From Rubrobacter sp. (lineage in GTDB: Bacteria > Actinomycetota > Rubrobacteria > Rubrobacterales > Rubrobacteraceae): a stretch of 28,838 bases of DNA. Shown in pieces: positions 1-8,128 of the stretch. Location: positions 1 to 28,838 of the forward strand of contig JACDAR010000030.1 in the NCBI GenBank assembly GCA_013695335.1. Reading direction: 5' to 3'. Within the stretch, counting starts at the first letter, position 1. Every line of letters starts with the position of its first letter. The position numbers and the translations under genes are program-made. The notes beneath the pieces were generated by a model that was not told the origin of the DNA, made no database searches, and saw only the letters and a list, made by a program, of their open reading frames with translations.

Positions 1-1
1 G

Positions 2-148
2 GAACGCACCCCGGCCATGGCGGCGGGGATCACCGATCATCGCTGGTCGGTGGAGGAGTTGCTGGCCTTCGCGGCGCCGCCATCGGAGACACCTAAATGG
101 CGCGGGAGGAAGCCGAGGTGGCTGCTGGAGGCCGAGCGTGCAGCCTGA
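2..148 (+). pseudogene. C-terminal end of a DDE-type transposase (partial at window edge)
   Basis: The frame is open from the window edge to a TGA at 146-148. It reads ...RTPAMAAGITDHRWSVEELL and then a basic tail. A TPA.AAG..DH.W...ELL tail is common at the C-terminus of DDE transposases and integrases that end after the catalytic Glu helix. I cannot assign the IS family from this much. The gene may be intact to the left, so calling it broken is a guess. It abuts the truncated IS256-type gene directly, which suggests nested or successive insertions. Confidence 0.5.
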
Positions 149-1218
149 CCACGGTTCAATGCGGAGCTACCAGCTCACCCCCACCAGGCGTGGCGAGCGC
201 AACGGCCACTACACTCGCAACCTCGTGACGCCCGCGGGCAGGATCGAGCGGTTGGAGGTACCCCGCGACCGGGAGGGCGAGTTCGTAACGGAGGTCTTCA
301 AGCGCTACAAGCGCATGACCGGCGACGTTGAGGAGGCGGTCTTGGAGATGTACCTCTCCGGCATCTCGGTGCGTAAGATCGCCCGGGTCACGGAGGCTTT
401 GAGCCGGGTAAAGGTCGGCAAGGACGCCGTGAGCCGCATCACCCGTCGGCTCGAAGAGGAGCAGAGGGAGTGGCGAGAGCGGTCTTTGGAGGAGAAGGAA
501 TACCCTTACCTCTACCTGGACGCCACCTACCTGAAGGCCCGCTGGGGCGCGAGCGTTACGAGCATGGCGCTGTTGGCGTGCGTCGGGGTGGACGAGGAGG
601 GCTTTAGGGAGGTCCTGGCGGTGGAAGTGGCCGGCTCGGAGAAAGGCGCGGCCTACACCTCCTTGCTACGGGGGCTCTTGGACCGTGGACTGCGCGGGGT
701 GCGCCTGGTGGTCTCCGACGATCACGAGGGCATCAAGGCGGCGGTTCGCGGCGAGCTGCCGGGGTGGGGTGGCAGAGGTGCGTGGTGCATTTCGAGCGCA
801 ACGTAATCTCCCACGTGCCGGCGAGCGAGGTGGCCGAGGACCTCAAGGCGATCTTCAAGGTCAGACGTGAGAAGACCGCCTTGATGCCCTCGCCGAGGAA
901 TTCGTCGAGCTCCACGGCTCCCGCTTCCCGAAGGCGGTTTCGGTGTTTGAGGCTGGCATAAACGACGCCCTGATCTACCTCGGCTATCCGGGTTGCCATC
1001 ACGCGAGGCTACGCACGACGAACATGTTGGAGCGACTCTTTAGGGAGGTCAAGAGGAGGACGAGAGTGGTGGGCGTCTTCCCGAGTGAGACGAGCGCGAG
1101 CACCCTGGCGACGGAGATAGCCTTGAGGAGCAGTGAGGAGTGGGCGCTGAAGCGCTACCTCACGATGGACGCCCTCGAAGCGGTAGGAAAATCGAACCCA
1201 CAACTTTCGAGACATTGA
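138..1218 (+). pseudogene. IS256-family (mutator-type) transposase, N-truncated, two frameshifts
   Basis: Three consecutive frames together spell one IS256-type transposase. The first runs 138 to about 770 and has RNGHYTRNLVTPAG, PRDREGEF, the first catalytic Asp in YLYLDATYLK and the second in LVVSDDHEGIKAAV. The frame then shifts near 765-780 to WQRCVVHFERN...AIFKVRREKTA. It shifts again near 870-885 to the frame ending at 1218, which holds TTNMLERLFREVKRRT with the catalytic Glu, VVGVFP and the usual SSEEWALKRYLTMDAL tail. Family members are about 400 residues, and roughly the first 50-60 are missing here, where the gene meets the other transposase. All three catalytic acids remain, but no single frame carries them. 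The element is therefore probably inactive unless the indels are sequencing errors. Confidence 0.85.
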
Positions 1219-1483
1219 CCTTCCCCTCCCGCCGATCCTCCCGAATTGTGCTCGCCTGTGTCATTTATCCTCGCTTTTGTCGCATTGTCTACTTAATTGA
1301 TTGCAAAAGTTATGTTAGTGAACCGATCCAGAGTAGTCAAGGCGGGTCCAGGTGGCGCAGGCGGAAACGTGAAGGGACCGCGCCATATCTGGGCGTGTAA
1401 ACTGACCATGGCCGAGGGTTTATTGTGTGGAAATACGGTTCGCTGGCCTTCACTTTCAAAGCCGGGGAAGGAGTTGGCGGGAC
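1219..1483. other. Intergenic region between IS remnant and dapF
   Basis: No gene is convincing here. The stretch from about 1255 to 1325 is AT-rich against a GC-rich background (TTAATTGATTGC, TTATGTTAG). It could hold the right end of the IS256 remnant or the dapF promoter. I found no -35/-10 pair with good spacing and no clear terminal inverted repeat. Confidence 0.3.
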
Positions 1484-2263
1484 ATGCGCTTCACCAAGAT
1501 GCACGGTGCGGGAAACGACTTCTTGATCTTCGACCCTGGTGAGGTCGAGGATGTGGATCTGCCTGGTCTCGCACGCGGATCCTGCGACCGGCACTTCGGC
1601 GTCGGGGCCGATGGAATCTTGATCCCGGACTCCTCCGATGTCGCTGACCTCAAGATGGTCTACCTCAACTCCGACGGCTCGGCTTCGGAGATGTGTGGCA
1701 ACGGCATCCGATGTCTGGCCCGCTATGCCAGGGACTTCGAGATCCTCGACGGCGACGCCCTCACCATAGAGACAGGCGCCGACATCAACAAAGTCATGCT
1801 GCACGAGGATGGTTCGTCGCGGGTAGACATGGGGCCGCCTGCTTTCGATACCGAGGTTGGGATTCACGGGTATGAGTTCCTGCGGGTTTCGATGGGCAAC
1901 CCGCATGCCGTAGCGTTTCTCGAAGCTGAGGACGATGTGGAGACGCTGGATCTCAGATCCATCGGCCCGAGGGTCGAAGAAGATCCCCACTTTCCAGGCA
2001 AGACGAACGTGGAGTTCGCCTTCGCGCGGGGCGCCCACGACATTCGGATGAGGATATGGGAGCGTGGGGCTGGCGAGACGCTCGCCTCAGGGTCGGGGTC
2101 GTGCGCCGTCGCGGTTGCGGCGATCCATCAGGGTCTTGCTGAGAGCCCGGTGCGGGTGCACCTCGATGGCGGGGTGGTCGAGATAGCGTGGGACGGTGAT
2201 GGTGGGCCGGTGTACATGACCGGCCCTGCGGAGTACGTATGCGAGGGTGAGCTACTCCTGTAA
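1484..2263 (+). CDS. dapF: Diaminopimelate epimerase DapF, second catalytic Cys replaced by Ser
   Basis: DapF interconverts LL- and meso-diaminopimelate in the cytoplasm, supplying lysine and peptidoglycan precursors. The 259-residue product starts MRFTKMHGAGNDF. The ATG at 1484 is chosen over an upstream in-frame start because the family begins there and AAGGAG precedes it. Visible motifs are HGAGNDF (residues 7-13), RHFGVGADG (36-44), the first active-site Cys in SEMCGNGIR (C71), and ERGAGETL (193-200). The family normally continues ACGTG with the second catalytic Cys. Here the sequence is ASGSGSCA, with Ser202 (codon TCA, 2087-2089) in that place and a Cys five residues later (C207). The gene stands alone between an IS remnant and a convergent regulator. 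The fold assignment is secure; standard two-base epimerase chemistry is not. Confidence 0.92.
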   Translation: MRFTKMHGAGNDFLIFDPGEVEDVDLPGLARGSCDRHFGVGADGILIPDSSDVADLKMVYLNSDGSASEMCGNGIRCLARYARDFEILDGDALTIETGADINKVMLHEDGSSRVDMGPPAFDTEVGIHGYEFLRVSMGNPHAVAFLEAEDDVETLDLRSIGPRVEEDPHFPGKTNVEFAFARGAHDIRMRIWERGAGETLASGSGSCAVAVAAIHQGLAESPVRVHLDGGVVEIAWDGDGGPVYMTGPAEYVCEGELLL

Positions 2264-2273
2264 CCAGCATCCG

Positions 2274-2927
2274 TCAGTGGAGGCCGACGATACCGTAGCG
2301 GGCGGCAATCACGAGCGCCTGAAGGCGGGAGCGGGCGCCGAGCTTGGTGAGGATGTTCATCATGTGGCTGCGTTCCGTCTCCACGGAGATGTGCATGTGG
2401 CTTGCGATCTCCTTGTTGCTCATGCCTTCGGAGAGCGCCGTCAGAACCTCCATCTCGCGCGGGGTCAGCCGCTCGGCGGCCGACTGGATCTTGAGTTCCT
2501 CCTCGCGGTATTGCACGGCGATGCGGAGCAGATCCTTGATCTCACGGTGCGTCAACAGCGTCTCACCCGCCGCAAGGCGCCGCACGGCGTCGATGATCTC
2601 ATCCACGTCAGCCGATTTGTGCAGCACGCCTGCCGCACCGGCTTCGACGGCCCTGGCGTGATCCGCGCGGTCTACGCTGGCCGTGAGGACTAGCGCAGAA
2701 AAGTCAGGGGCCTCGGTACCAAGTTCCTCGATAAGCTCTATGCTCTCGCCGTCTGGCAGCGAGAGGTCCATGACGGCCATGTCGGCATCCACGCCCACCA
2801 AAACCTGTCGGGCCTCGGCGAGCGACCCGGCCTGCCCCACCACCTCGAACTCCGGCTCGCGTTCGAAAAGGATGGCAAGCGTCTGCCGGAACGACGCATG
2901 ATCCTCGACAAGAATGATTCTTTGCAC
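2274..2927 (-). CDS. NarL/FixJ-type response regulator
   Basis: A 217-residue two-component response regulator with an N-terminal receiver domain (about 3-120) and a C-terminal LuxR-type helix-turn-helix (about 152-212). The receiver has the acidic pair E8/D9, phospho-acceptor D54 in VMDLSLPDG, T82 and K104. The DNA-binding part reads LTPREMEVLTALSEGMSNKEIA. The GTG start at 2927 is preceded by AAGGAG. It lies 89 bp downstream of the histidine kinase gene on the same strand, and the kinase has the HisKA_3 type that normally pairs with NarL regulators. Direct phosphotransfer between the two is a strong inference. Targets are unknown. Confidence 0.93.
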   Translation of the reverse strand: MQRIILVEDHASFRQTLAILFEREPEFEVVGQAGSLAEARQVLVGVDADMAVMDLSLPDGESIELIEELGTEAPDFSALVLTASVDRADHARAVEAGAAGVLHKSADVDEIIDAVRRLAAGETLLTHREIKDLLRIAVQYREEELKIQSAAERLTPREMEVLTALSEGMSNKEIASHMHISVETERSHMMNILTKLGARSRLQALVIAARYGIVGLH

Positions 2928-3016
2928 GCTTCTCCTTAACCCCGGACCAATCTACCGGATAACTTGCAATATAGCAATTTACACCCGAAGAAACCCGGTC
3001 CTGAGCCTGGTGTAAT

Positions 3017-4849
3017 TTATGCGGGTTTTGGATCCCTCCCGGCCAGGATGCTCGCGGCGAGCCGGAGCCGGACCAGCGTGCCCTCGCCGGGGGCACTCTC
3101 GACTTCGAGTTCCCCACCGAGCGCCTGGGCCCGCTCCCTCATGCCGGTCATCCCCACGCCTGGCACTACCTCCGGATCAAAACCCCTGCCGTCGTCTTGA
3201 ACCTCAACGAAAACCTCGCCGCCATCGGTCCCGAGCGTCACGGTGACGCTGCTGGCCCTTGAGTGACGCCGCACGTTCGCCAGGGACTCCTGCACGACGC
3301 GCAGAACCTCGACGCCTACGGCCCCGGACGGCTCTTCGGAGTAGCCCTCCTCCACCACGAGATCCACCTCTCGCTCCGGGGCCATCTGGCGGTTCAGCTC
3401 AACCAGCGCCTTCAGCGAGCGGACTAGCGGCCGTTCCTCGGCATCGTCCACGCGAAGGTCGTAGATGGCGTCGCGCAGTCCCCCGACAGCCCGGCGCAGC
3501 GCCTCCACCTCGCGGTCGCGCTCCCCGGTCCACTCGCCCTCCCCCGCTATGTGGCGGGCGAGCTGCATGGATTGCAGGGAGTAGGTGAGATCCTGGAGCA
3601 CCTGATCGTGCAGATCCCTGGAGATCCTGCGACGCTCTGCCTCCCGAATCTCGCGCATTGCCCTCTCGGCGTTCTTGCGCGCCGTCACATCCTCGATGGT
3701 TCCCTCGTAGCCCGTGGGTTCGCCAGCGGAGTCCTGTACCCCGCGCGCCGTCACAGACCCCCACACCACGCCCCCGTCCTTGCGGCGCAAGGCGATCTCC
3801 ATGCCAGAGACTGCCCCCTGTTCTCCCACCAGCCGCCGGAATTCCGTCCGGCGCTCGCGGTCCACGTATAGCTGGTCCCCAACATCCCTGACCTTCTCTA
3901 TAAGCTCTTCGGGAGAATCGTAGCCGAGCATACGGGCCATCGCGGGGTTCGCCGTCAGTAGGCGTCCGTCCACCGTCGTCTGGAAGATGGCCTCCACTGC
4001 GTTCTCGAAGATCGAACGGTACTTCTCCTCGGCCTGCAGGCGCTCTTCCTCGGCCCGCATGCGCTGCGTGATGTCCTCGTGTATGAGGACGACCTCGAGT
4101 ATCTTCCCGGCCTCGCTCCTCACGGGGTATATGTAGGCCCGCACCCAGCGGTCGGAGACGTCGCTCACGTCCGGTATGCTGTTATCGGGCACGTACCTCA
4201 CCGGGGGTATCACGGTCGCCCGACCGGCGAAGCCACGCTCGATGTAAGGCATCACGCCGTTCTCGATGAGCTGCTCGTCCCGCAGCACGTTGTAGCCGGG
4301 GATCCCATCCAGCGTCACGCCCCACATCTTTTCCCAGGCCCTGTTTACCCTGAGCGTCTTCCCGTCGGGTGAGAGAATCTGCACGCTCAGGGGAGATTGT
4401 TCGATCATCATCCGCAGGCGGGTCTCGGAGACCGCGAGATCCCGCTCCGCCCGACTTCGCTCCCGCCGTGCCTCGGCGTCCCGCAACTCCCGCTCGATTG
4501 CCGTGTTGAGACGGGCCAGGTTGTCCTTCATCAGGTAGTCGTTGGCCCCTGCCTTCATGGACGCAACCGCCGTATCCTCCCCGATCTTGCCGCTCACTAT
4601 GATGAAAGGCAGGTCCACGATGTCCCTGTCCCTGAGCATCTCGAGCGCCGCCGTGGAGCTGAAAGTAGGCATGGAGTGATCTGAGATAACCACATCCCAC
4701 TCCCGCCCATCGAGGGCTGCGGCCATACCGGTGGCTGTGTCCACCCGCTCGTAGATCGGATCGTAGCCGCCGCGGCGGAGCACCCGCAGGAGCAGCAACG
4801 CATCGTCCTCTGAGTCCTCGACGAGTAGGACCCTGAGCGGCACGCTCAC
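3017..4849 (-). CDS. Hybrid sensor histidine kinase: REC-PAS-PAS-HisKA_3-HATPase
   Basis: A 610-residue cytoplasmic kinase without membrane segments. In order: receiver domain 5-125 (acidic residues 11-12, phospho-Asp D57 in VISDHSMP, K108), a short coiled linker, PAS about 145-265, PAS with a PAC-like tail about 275-392, HisKA_3 dimerisation domain with ERRRISRDLHDQ (phospho-His H414), and HATPase with N-box QESLANVRRH (520-529), G1 box DDGRGF (552-557) and G2 box GVGMTGM. The GTG start at 4849 follows GGAGG. Having the receiver at the N-terminus and no transmembrane sensor suggests that another histidine kinase phosphorylates this protein, or that it senses a cytosolic signal through PAS. 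The next gene is its probable NarL-type partner. An Rcp1-like receiver and a DUF4870 protein lie divergently upstream. Confidence 0.93.
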   Translation of the reverse strand: MSVPLRVLLVEDSEDDALLLLRVLRRGGYDPIYERVDTATGMAAALDGREWDVVISDHSMPTFSSTAALEMLRDRDIVDLPFIIVSGKIGEDTAVASMKAGANDYLMKDNLARLNTAIERELRDAEARRERSRAERDLAVSETRLRMMIEQSPLSVQILSPDGKTLRVNRAWEKMWGVTLDGIPGYNVLRDEQLIENGVMPYIERGFAGRATVIPPVRYVPDNSIPDVSDVSDRWVRAYIYPVRSEAGKILEVVLIHEDITQRMRAEEERLQAEEKYRSIFENAVEAIFQTTVDGRLLTANPAMARMLGYDSPEELIEKVRDVGDQLYVDRERRTEFRRLVGEQGAVSGMEIALRRKDGGVVWGSVTARGVQDSAGEPTGYEGTIEDVTARKNAERAMREIREAERRRISRDLHDQVLQDLTYSLQSMQLARHIAGEGEWTGERDREVEALRRAVGGLRDAIYDLRVDDAEERPLVRSLKALVELNRQMAPEREVDLVVEEGYSEEPSGAVGVEVLRVVQESLANVRRHSRASSVTVTLGTDGGEVFVEVQDDGRGFDPEVVPGVGMTGMRERAQALGGELEVESAPGEGTLVRLRLAASILAGRDPKPA

Positions 4850-4901
4850 CCTGACCTCCCTCCTGAAACTGCTATCCAGCCTGGCAACCTGGCCTCTCTG
4901 A

Positions 4902-4929
4902 ATTATACTGGTCGCACGGCCCAGGCAAA
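4902..4929 (-). promoter_or_regulatory. Probable sigma-70-type promoter of the kinase/regulator operon
   Basis: On the minus strand a perfect -10 TATAAT (complement of 4902-4907) is preceded by TTTGCC (complement of 4924-4929) at 16 bp, or TTGCCT at 15 bp. It lies about 55 bp upstream of the GTG start at 4849. The -10 is clear and the -35 is weak. Confidence 0.5.
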
Positions 4930-4994
4930 GTTTTTCCGAAAATTAGCTCATTTGGGGGATGTGCCGACCATAGTGGAAGGTTTATGCTGGGGTT

Positions 4995-5013
4995 GCAAAC
5001 CGCAGCGGTTTGC
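4995..5013. promoter_or_regulatory. 19-bp perfect palindrome upstream of the DUF4870 gene
   Basis: GCAAACCGCAGCGGTTTGC is a perfect 9+1+9 inverted repeat ending 30 bp before the ATG at 5043. It could be a dimeric repressor operator. As RNA it would form a tight hairpin in the leader, just before the AAGGGAAGGAG ribosome binding site. No protein can be assigned. Confidence 0.5.
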
Positions 5014-5042
5014 GGGAGAGACCATCAAAGGGAAGGAGTACC

Positions 5043-5426
5043 ATGCAGGAACAAACCCCTTCGGGCGCGATGAGCCCCTCAGATGAGAAGACCTGGTCCA
5101 TCCTCGCGCACGTGAGCGTGCTAGTGGCTCCCATCGGGGCCTTGATCATCTGGCTGGTCTTCAAAGACAGGTCACCGAAGGTAACCTTCCACGCCCTCCA
5201 AGCCCTCTGGTACCAGATAGCGTGGATCGTAATCGCCTATAGTGTCCTGAGCTCGATTTTATCGTTGGTAGTGATCGGCATCTTTATGTTCTTCCTGCTG
5301 CCCTTGATCGCGCTAGTCCCCGTCGTACACGCTTGCTATGGCGCTTATAAGATTAGCCAGGGCGAGGACTTCCGCTATCCGTACATTGCAGACAGAATCG
5401 ACGGTGGCCAGCAGCGGGTCGTCTAG
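5043..5426 (+). CDS. DUF4870 (Tic20-like) small membrane protein
   Basis: A 127-residue protein. The ATG at 5043 is chosen because GGAAGGAG sits 5-12 bases upstream. The polar N-terminus is followed by SDEKTWSILAHVSVLVAPIGALI (about 15-40), then FKDRSPKVTFHALQALWYQ. The hydrophobic stretches after that make up about three membrane segments in all. The ending ISQGEDFRYPYI is typical of DUF4870 proteins. The function of the family is unknown. It is 53 bp upstream of an Rcp1-like receiver and probably co-transcribed with it. Confidence 0.85.
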   Translation: MQEQTPSGAMSPSDEKTWSILAHVSVLVAPIGALIIWLVFKDRSPKVTFHALQALWYQIAWIVIAYSVLSSILSLVVIGIFMFFLLPLIALVPVVHACYGAYKISQGEDFRYPYIADRIDGGQQRVV

Positions 5427-5479
5427 CAATCTCGATTATCCGCCGGGGCTCCCAGCCCCGGCGGCCGATAGGACAGGCA

Positions 5480-5941
5480 ATGCCGAGCAACATCAGGCCG
5501 GAAGACAGGATCATTCTGCTAGTCGAGGACAACCCCGACGATGAAGCATTGACTTTGCGTGCATTCAGGAAGAGCAACGTTTCCAACAGGGTTGTGGTGG
5601 CCCGCGACGGGGTCGAGGCGCTCGACTATCTCTTCGGCACTGGCTCCCACGCGGGACGCGACCCACACGACGTTCCCCAACTGGTTCTCCTCGACCTCAA
5701 GTTGCCCCGGATAGACGGCCTGGAGGTCCTGCGCCGCATACGTTCGGACGAGCGCACGCGGCTCCTGCCCGTGGTCATCCTCACATCATCGAGGGAGCAG
5801 CAGGATCTCCTGGACGGCTACGGCCTCGGCGCCAACAGCTACGTTCAGAAGCCCGTGGATTTCGCCAAATTCCTCCAGGCTGTGGAGCAACTCAAGCTCT
5901 ACTGGCTGGTCCTGAACGAAACCCCCCAGTTCGCTACCTAG
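5480..5941 (+). CDS. Single-domain response regulator (Rcp1/CheY-like)
   Basis: A 153-residue stand-alone receiver. LLVEDNPDDE holds the acidic residues, D72 in LLDLKLPRIDG is the phospho-acceptor, T102 follows the fourth strand, and K124 sits in the YVQKPVDF motif. The extended loop after GTGSHAGRD and the C-terminal LKLYWLVLNE are characteristic of the Rcp1 group of receivers, often partnered with phytochrome or PAS kinases. There is no output domain, so it would relay phosphate or bind a partner. The PAS-rich kinase with an N-terminal receiver at 3017-4849 is the nearest candidate partner (inference). Its stop overlaps the convergent DUF815 gene by 4 bp. Confidence 0.93.
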   Translation: MPSNIRPEDRIILLVEDNPDDEALTLRAFRKSNVSNRVVVARDGVEALDYLFGTGSHAGRDPHDVPQLVLLDLKLPRIDGLEVLRRIRSDERTRLLPVVILTSSREQQDLLDGYGLGANSYVQKPVDFAKFLQAVEQLKLYWLVLNETPQFAT

Positions 5942-7233
5942 ACGGAATCCGCAAGCTCCGCTTCCAGATCGTCCACGAACTGGCGGGCTGTGCGTCCAGA
6001 TCTCCCGGCGTGCCATTGATCCCACCTCGCAGCCCTTTCGGTGAGTTCTTCAACCTGGATCTCCAGCCCGCGCTCCCTGGCGAGGCCCGCGACGATCTCC
6101 AGATATAGACTCCGATCCGGCGGTGGGAAAGTCAGCCTGAGCCCGAAGCGGGCGACGAGCGAGAGTTTTTCTTGCATGGTGTCCCTAGCGTGGACATCGT
6201 CATCGGCGCCTTCGCGGTCGGAGAAGCTCTCCCTGACTATGTTGCGCCGGTTGGATGTTGCGTAGACCCGCACGTTCTCCGGCGGCTCCGCGACGCTGCC
6301 CTCCAGTAGCGCCTTGAGCGCCTTGTACTCGACCTCGTGCTCCTCGAATGAAAGGTCGTCCACGAACAGGATGAACCGGGGGCCACGGCGCCGCAGGATG
6401 TCGAGTACCCGTGGAAGCTCCGCCAGATCTTCTTTCGCCACCTCGACGAGGCGGAGTCCCCTGTCGGCGTACTCGTTCAGAACAGCCTTGACCGTGGAGG
6501 ATTTTCCTGTTCCCGGCAGCCCGTAGAGCAGCGCGTGATGGGCTGGGAGGCCGGAGAGGAATCGTTCGGTGTTCTGGATCAAAGGTTCCCGCTCCCGCCC
6601 GTAGCCAACGAGGCCGGAGAGCCGCATCGGGTCAGGGGTAGTCACCGCCACAAGACCCCCGTTCTCCCACCGGAACGCCCGATCTCGCCCGAACTTTCCA
6701 GCGCCGTGCCTGGCGTGATGTTCGGCCAGAAGCTCCGCACAGTCCCCCCAGTTTTGGGCAGCAGCCAGCTTGCGGGCAACGGTGTGGCGCGGGGTCTCGG
6801 CCCCGGCATCCGGCTCCGTCCAGGGAACCCATATCCCGGTGAGCCCCGGTATTGCGTCCTCGATGGCGGCGAGCAAGGCTGGCGCGTCAAGGTCGAAGAG
6901 CGTCCGAAACGTTCGCAGGTCACGCCGACTCTGCTCAAGGACCGGAGTGGTCAGGGTTCCGCTTTCGGCGTTCAGGGAGAAAGGGTTTTCGTCGTCCAGG
7001 ATGCGTCCGACGAGGTACGATTGCCAGGCGTCGGGAAGGAGGCGGTCGGATTCCAGGGCAAGGGCTTCCCACAGCCGCCCGAACGTGTCGGCCACGGTCG
7101 TCGGGTCTGGCCCCTCCCGCGAGAGGAGGTCCAGCAATGAGAGGAAATCCCGCGCCACAGGGGAATCAAGGACCCCACGCAGCACCGCGAGACCCCGCAC
7201 CCTGAGCAGCCCGCCCGATAACCCATTCTGCAT
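5938..7233 (-). CDS. DUF815 AAA+ ATPase
   Basis: A 431-residue ATPase. The N-terminal half (about 1-200) is mostly helical and has no motif I recognise. The AAA core has LVGYGREREPL (208-218), Walker A YGLPGTGKSS (237-246), Walker B ILFVDDLSFE (288-297) and a sensor-like VYATSNRRN near 325. DQWHAGRSGRTARQFVDDL lies near the end, as in the DUF815 family. Length and order fit the family; substrates are unknown. It starts 43 bp downstream of the ABC permease gene on the same strand, so it may be read from the gbsR-type operon. It converges with the Rcp1-like gene. Confidence 0.9.
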   Translation of the reverse strand: MQNGLSGGLLRVRGLAVLRGVLDSPVARDFLSLLDLLSREGPDPTTVADTFGRLWEALALESDRLLPDAWQSYLVGRILDDENPFSLNAESGTLTTPVLEQSRRDLRTFRTLFDLDAPALLAAIEDAIPGLTGIWVPWTEPDAGAETPRHTVARKLAAAQNWGDCAELLAEHHARHGAGKFGRDRAFRWENGGLVAVTTPDPMRLSGLVGYGREREPLIQNTERFLSGLPAHHALLYGLPGTGKSSTVKAVLNEYADRGLRLVEVAKEDLAELPRVLDILRRRGPRFILFVDDLSFEEHEVEYKALKALLEGSVAEPPENVRVYATSNRRNIVRESFSDREGADDDVHARDTMQEKLSLVARFGLRLTFPPPDRSLYLEIVAGLARERGLEIQVEELTERAARWDQWHAGRSGRTARQFVDDLEAELADSV

Positions 7234-7276
7234 ACGGGCGAAACTCTAGCAGAACCGCAGTCCGGCGCACCGGTGG

Positions 7277-8128
7277 CTACGTATAGATATCCCTCCTCTG
7301 GAAGGCGAGCACGGCGAGCAGCACGAGCGCGAGGGCCACGAGGGTTATGCCACCGAAGTGCGCCCAGTCTATTCCGTGTTCGATGGCGGAACCGTAGTAG
7401 TAGAACACCGAGTATGGACGCAGGTCTTCGAGGTCATCGGATGCCCTTCCTATGGTATCAAGCAGGTACATACCGAAGATCAGGAACGCAGGGATGGCGA
7501 TGGCGAGCCCCCTGCGATGGGAGAAGGCGGAACAAAGCAGCGCCAGCGCGCCCGACAGGACGCAAATGGGCCAGAGGTTGAGGACGGCGTCCGCCACCTG
7601 CTTTACGGACAGTTCCACGTCCATTAGCGCGGCAGTGCCCCAGGTGAGCAGGCCGACGATACCCGCTATCGCCAGCAATGAGAGCGCGACGGCTACGAAG
7701 TTGCCTATCACAAGTTGCCAGCGCGGCAGCGGATTGCCGAGCAGAACGTCTATGGTACCCCGCTCCTCGGCCCCGGCTATGGAGCCTGCGAGCGCCATTA
7801 TGGGGAAGAACGCCAGCGCCAGCGGCGCGAACCCGAAGACCTGCGAGTTCACGTAGTTGGCAGGGTCGGCGAGGTTCGTTATGCCGAAGGCTTCCATCAT
7901 CCCTTTTGGATAAGCCTGCATTAGCTGGTTCAGCTGATCCGCAGCCCCCTCGATGGTCGTGAACGAGGCGACCATCGCGGCGCTGTACAGCCCGAGCGCG
8001 GCCCCCCAGATGACTATGCCCCTCGAACACGACCGGATCGTGTGCGTGACGAGCGCGAAGAGCGTCCCCCGTGGCGTCTTCCTGGCCGCGTGCCTTCCCT
8101 TCTCGCTCCGCCCCATTACCGCGCTCAT
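7277..8128 (-). CDS. ABC-2 type transporter permease
   Basis: A 283-residue integral membrane protein, last gene of a three-gene operon. After a basic N-terminus there is a membrane segment at about 36-53, then a long extracytoplasmic part with NLADPANYVNSQVFGF. The segment FAPLALAFFPIMALAGSIAG is followed by EERGTIDVLLGNPLPRWQL, the cytoplasmic coupling region typical of ABC-2 permeases, and three or four further membrane segments. The start ATG overlaps the ATPase stop by 4 bp. It should pair with that ATPase as an exporter; the cargo cannot be read from sequence. Confidence 0.9.
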   Translation of the reverse strand: MSAVMGRSEKGRHAARKTPRGTLFALVTHTIRSCSRGIVIWGAALGLYSAAMVASFTTIEGAADQLNQLMQAYPKGMMEAFGITNLADPANYVNSQVFGFAPLALAFFPIMALAGSIAGAEERGTIDVLLGNPLPRWQLVIGNFVAVALSLLAIAGIVGLLTWGTAALMDVELSVKQVADAVLNLWPICVLSGALALLCSAFSHRRGLAIAIPAFLIFGMYLLDTIGRASDDLEDLRPYSVFYYYGSAIEHGIDWAHFGGITLVALALVLLAVLAFQRRDIYT

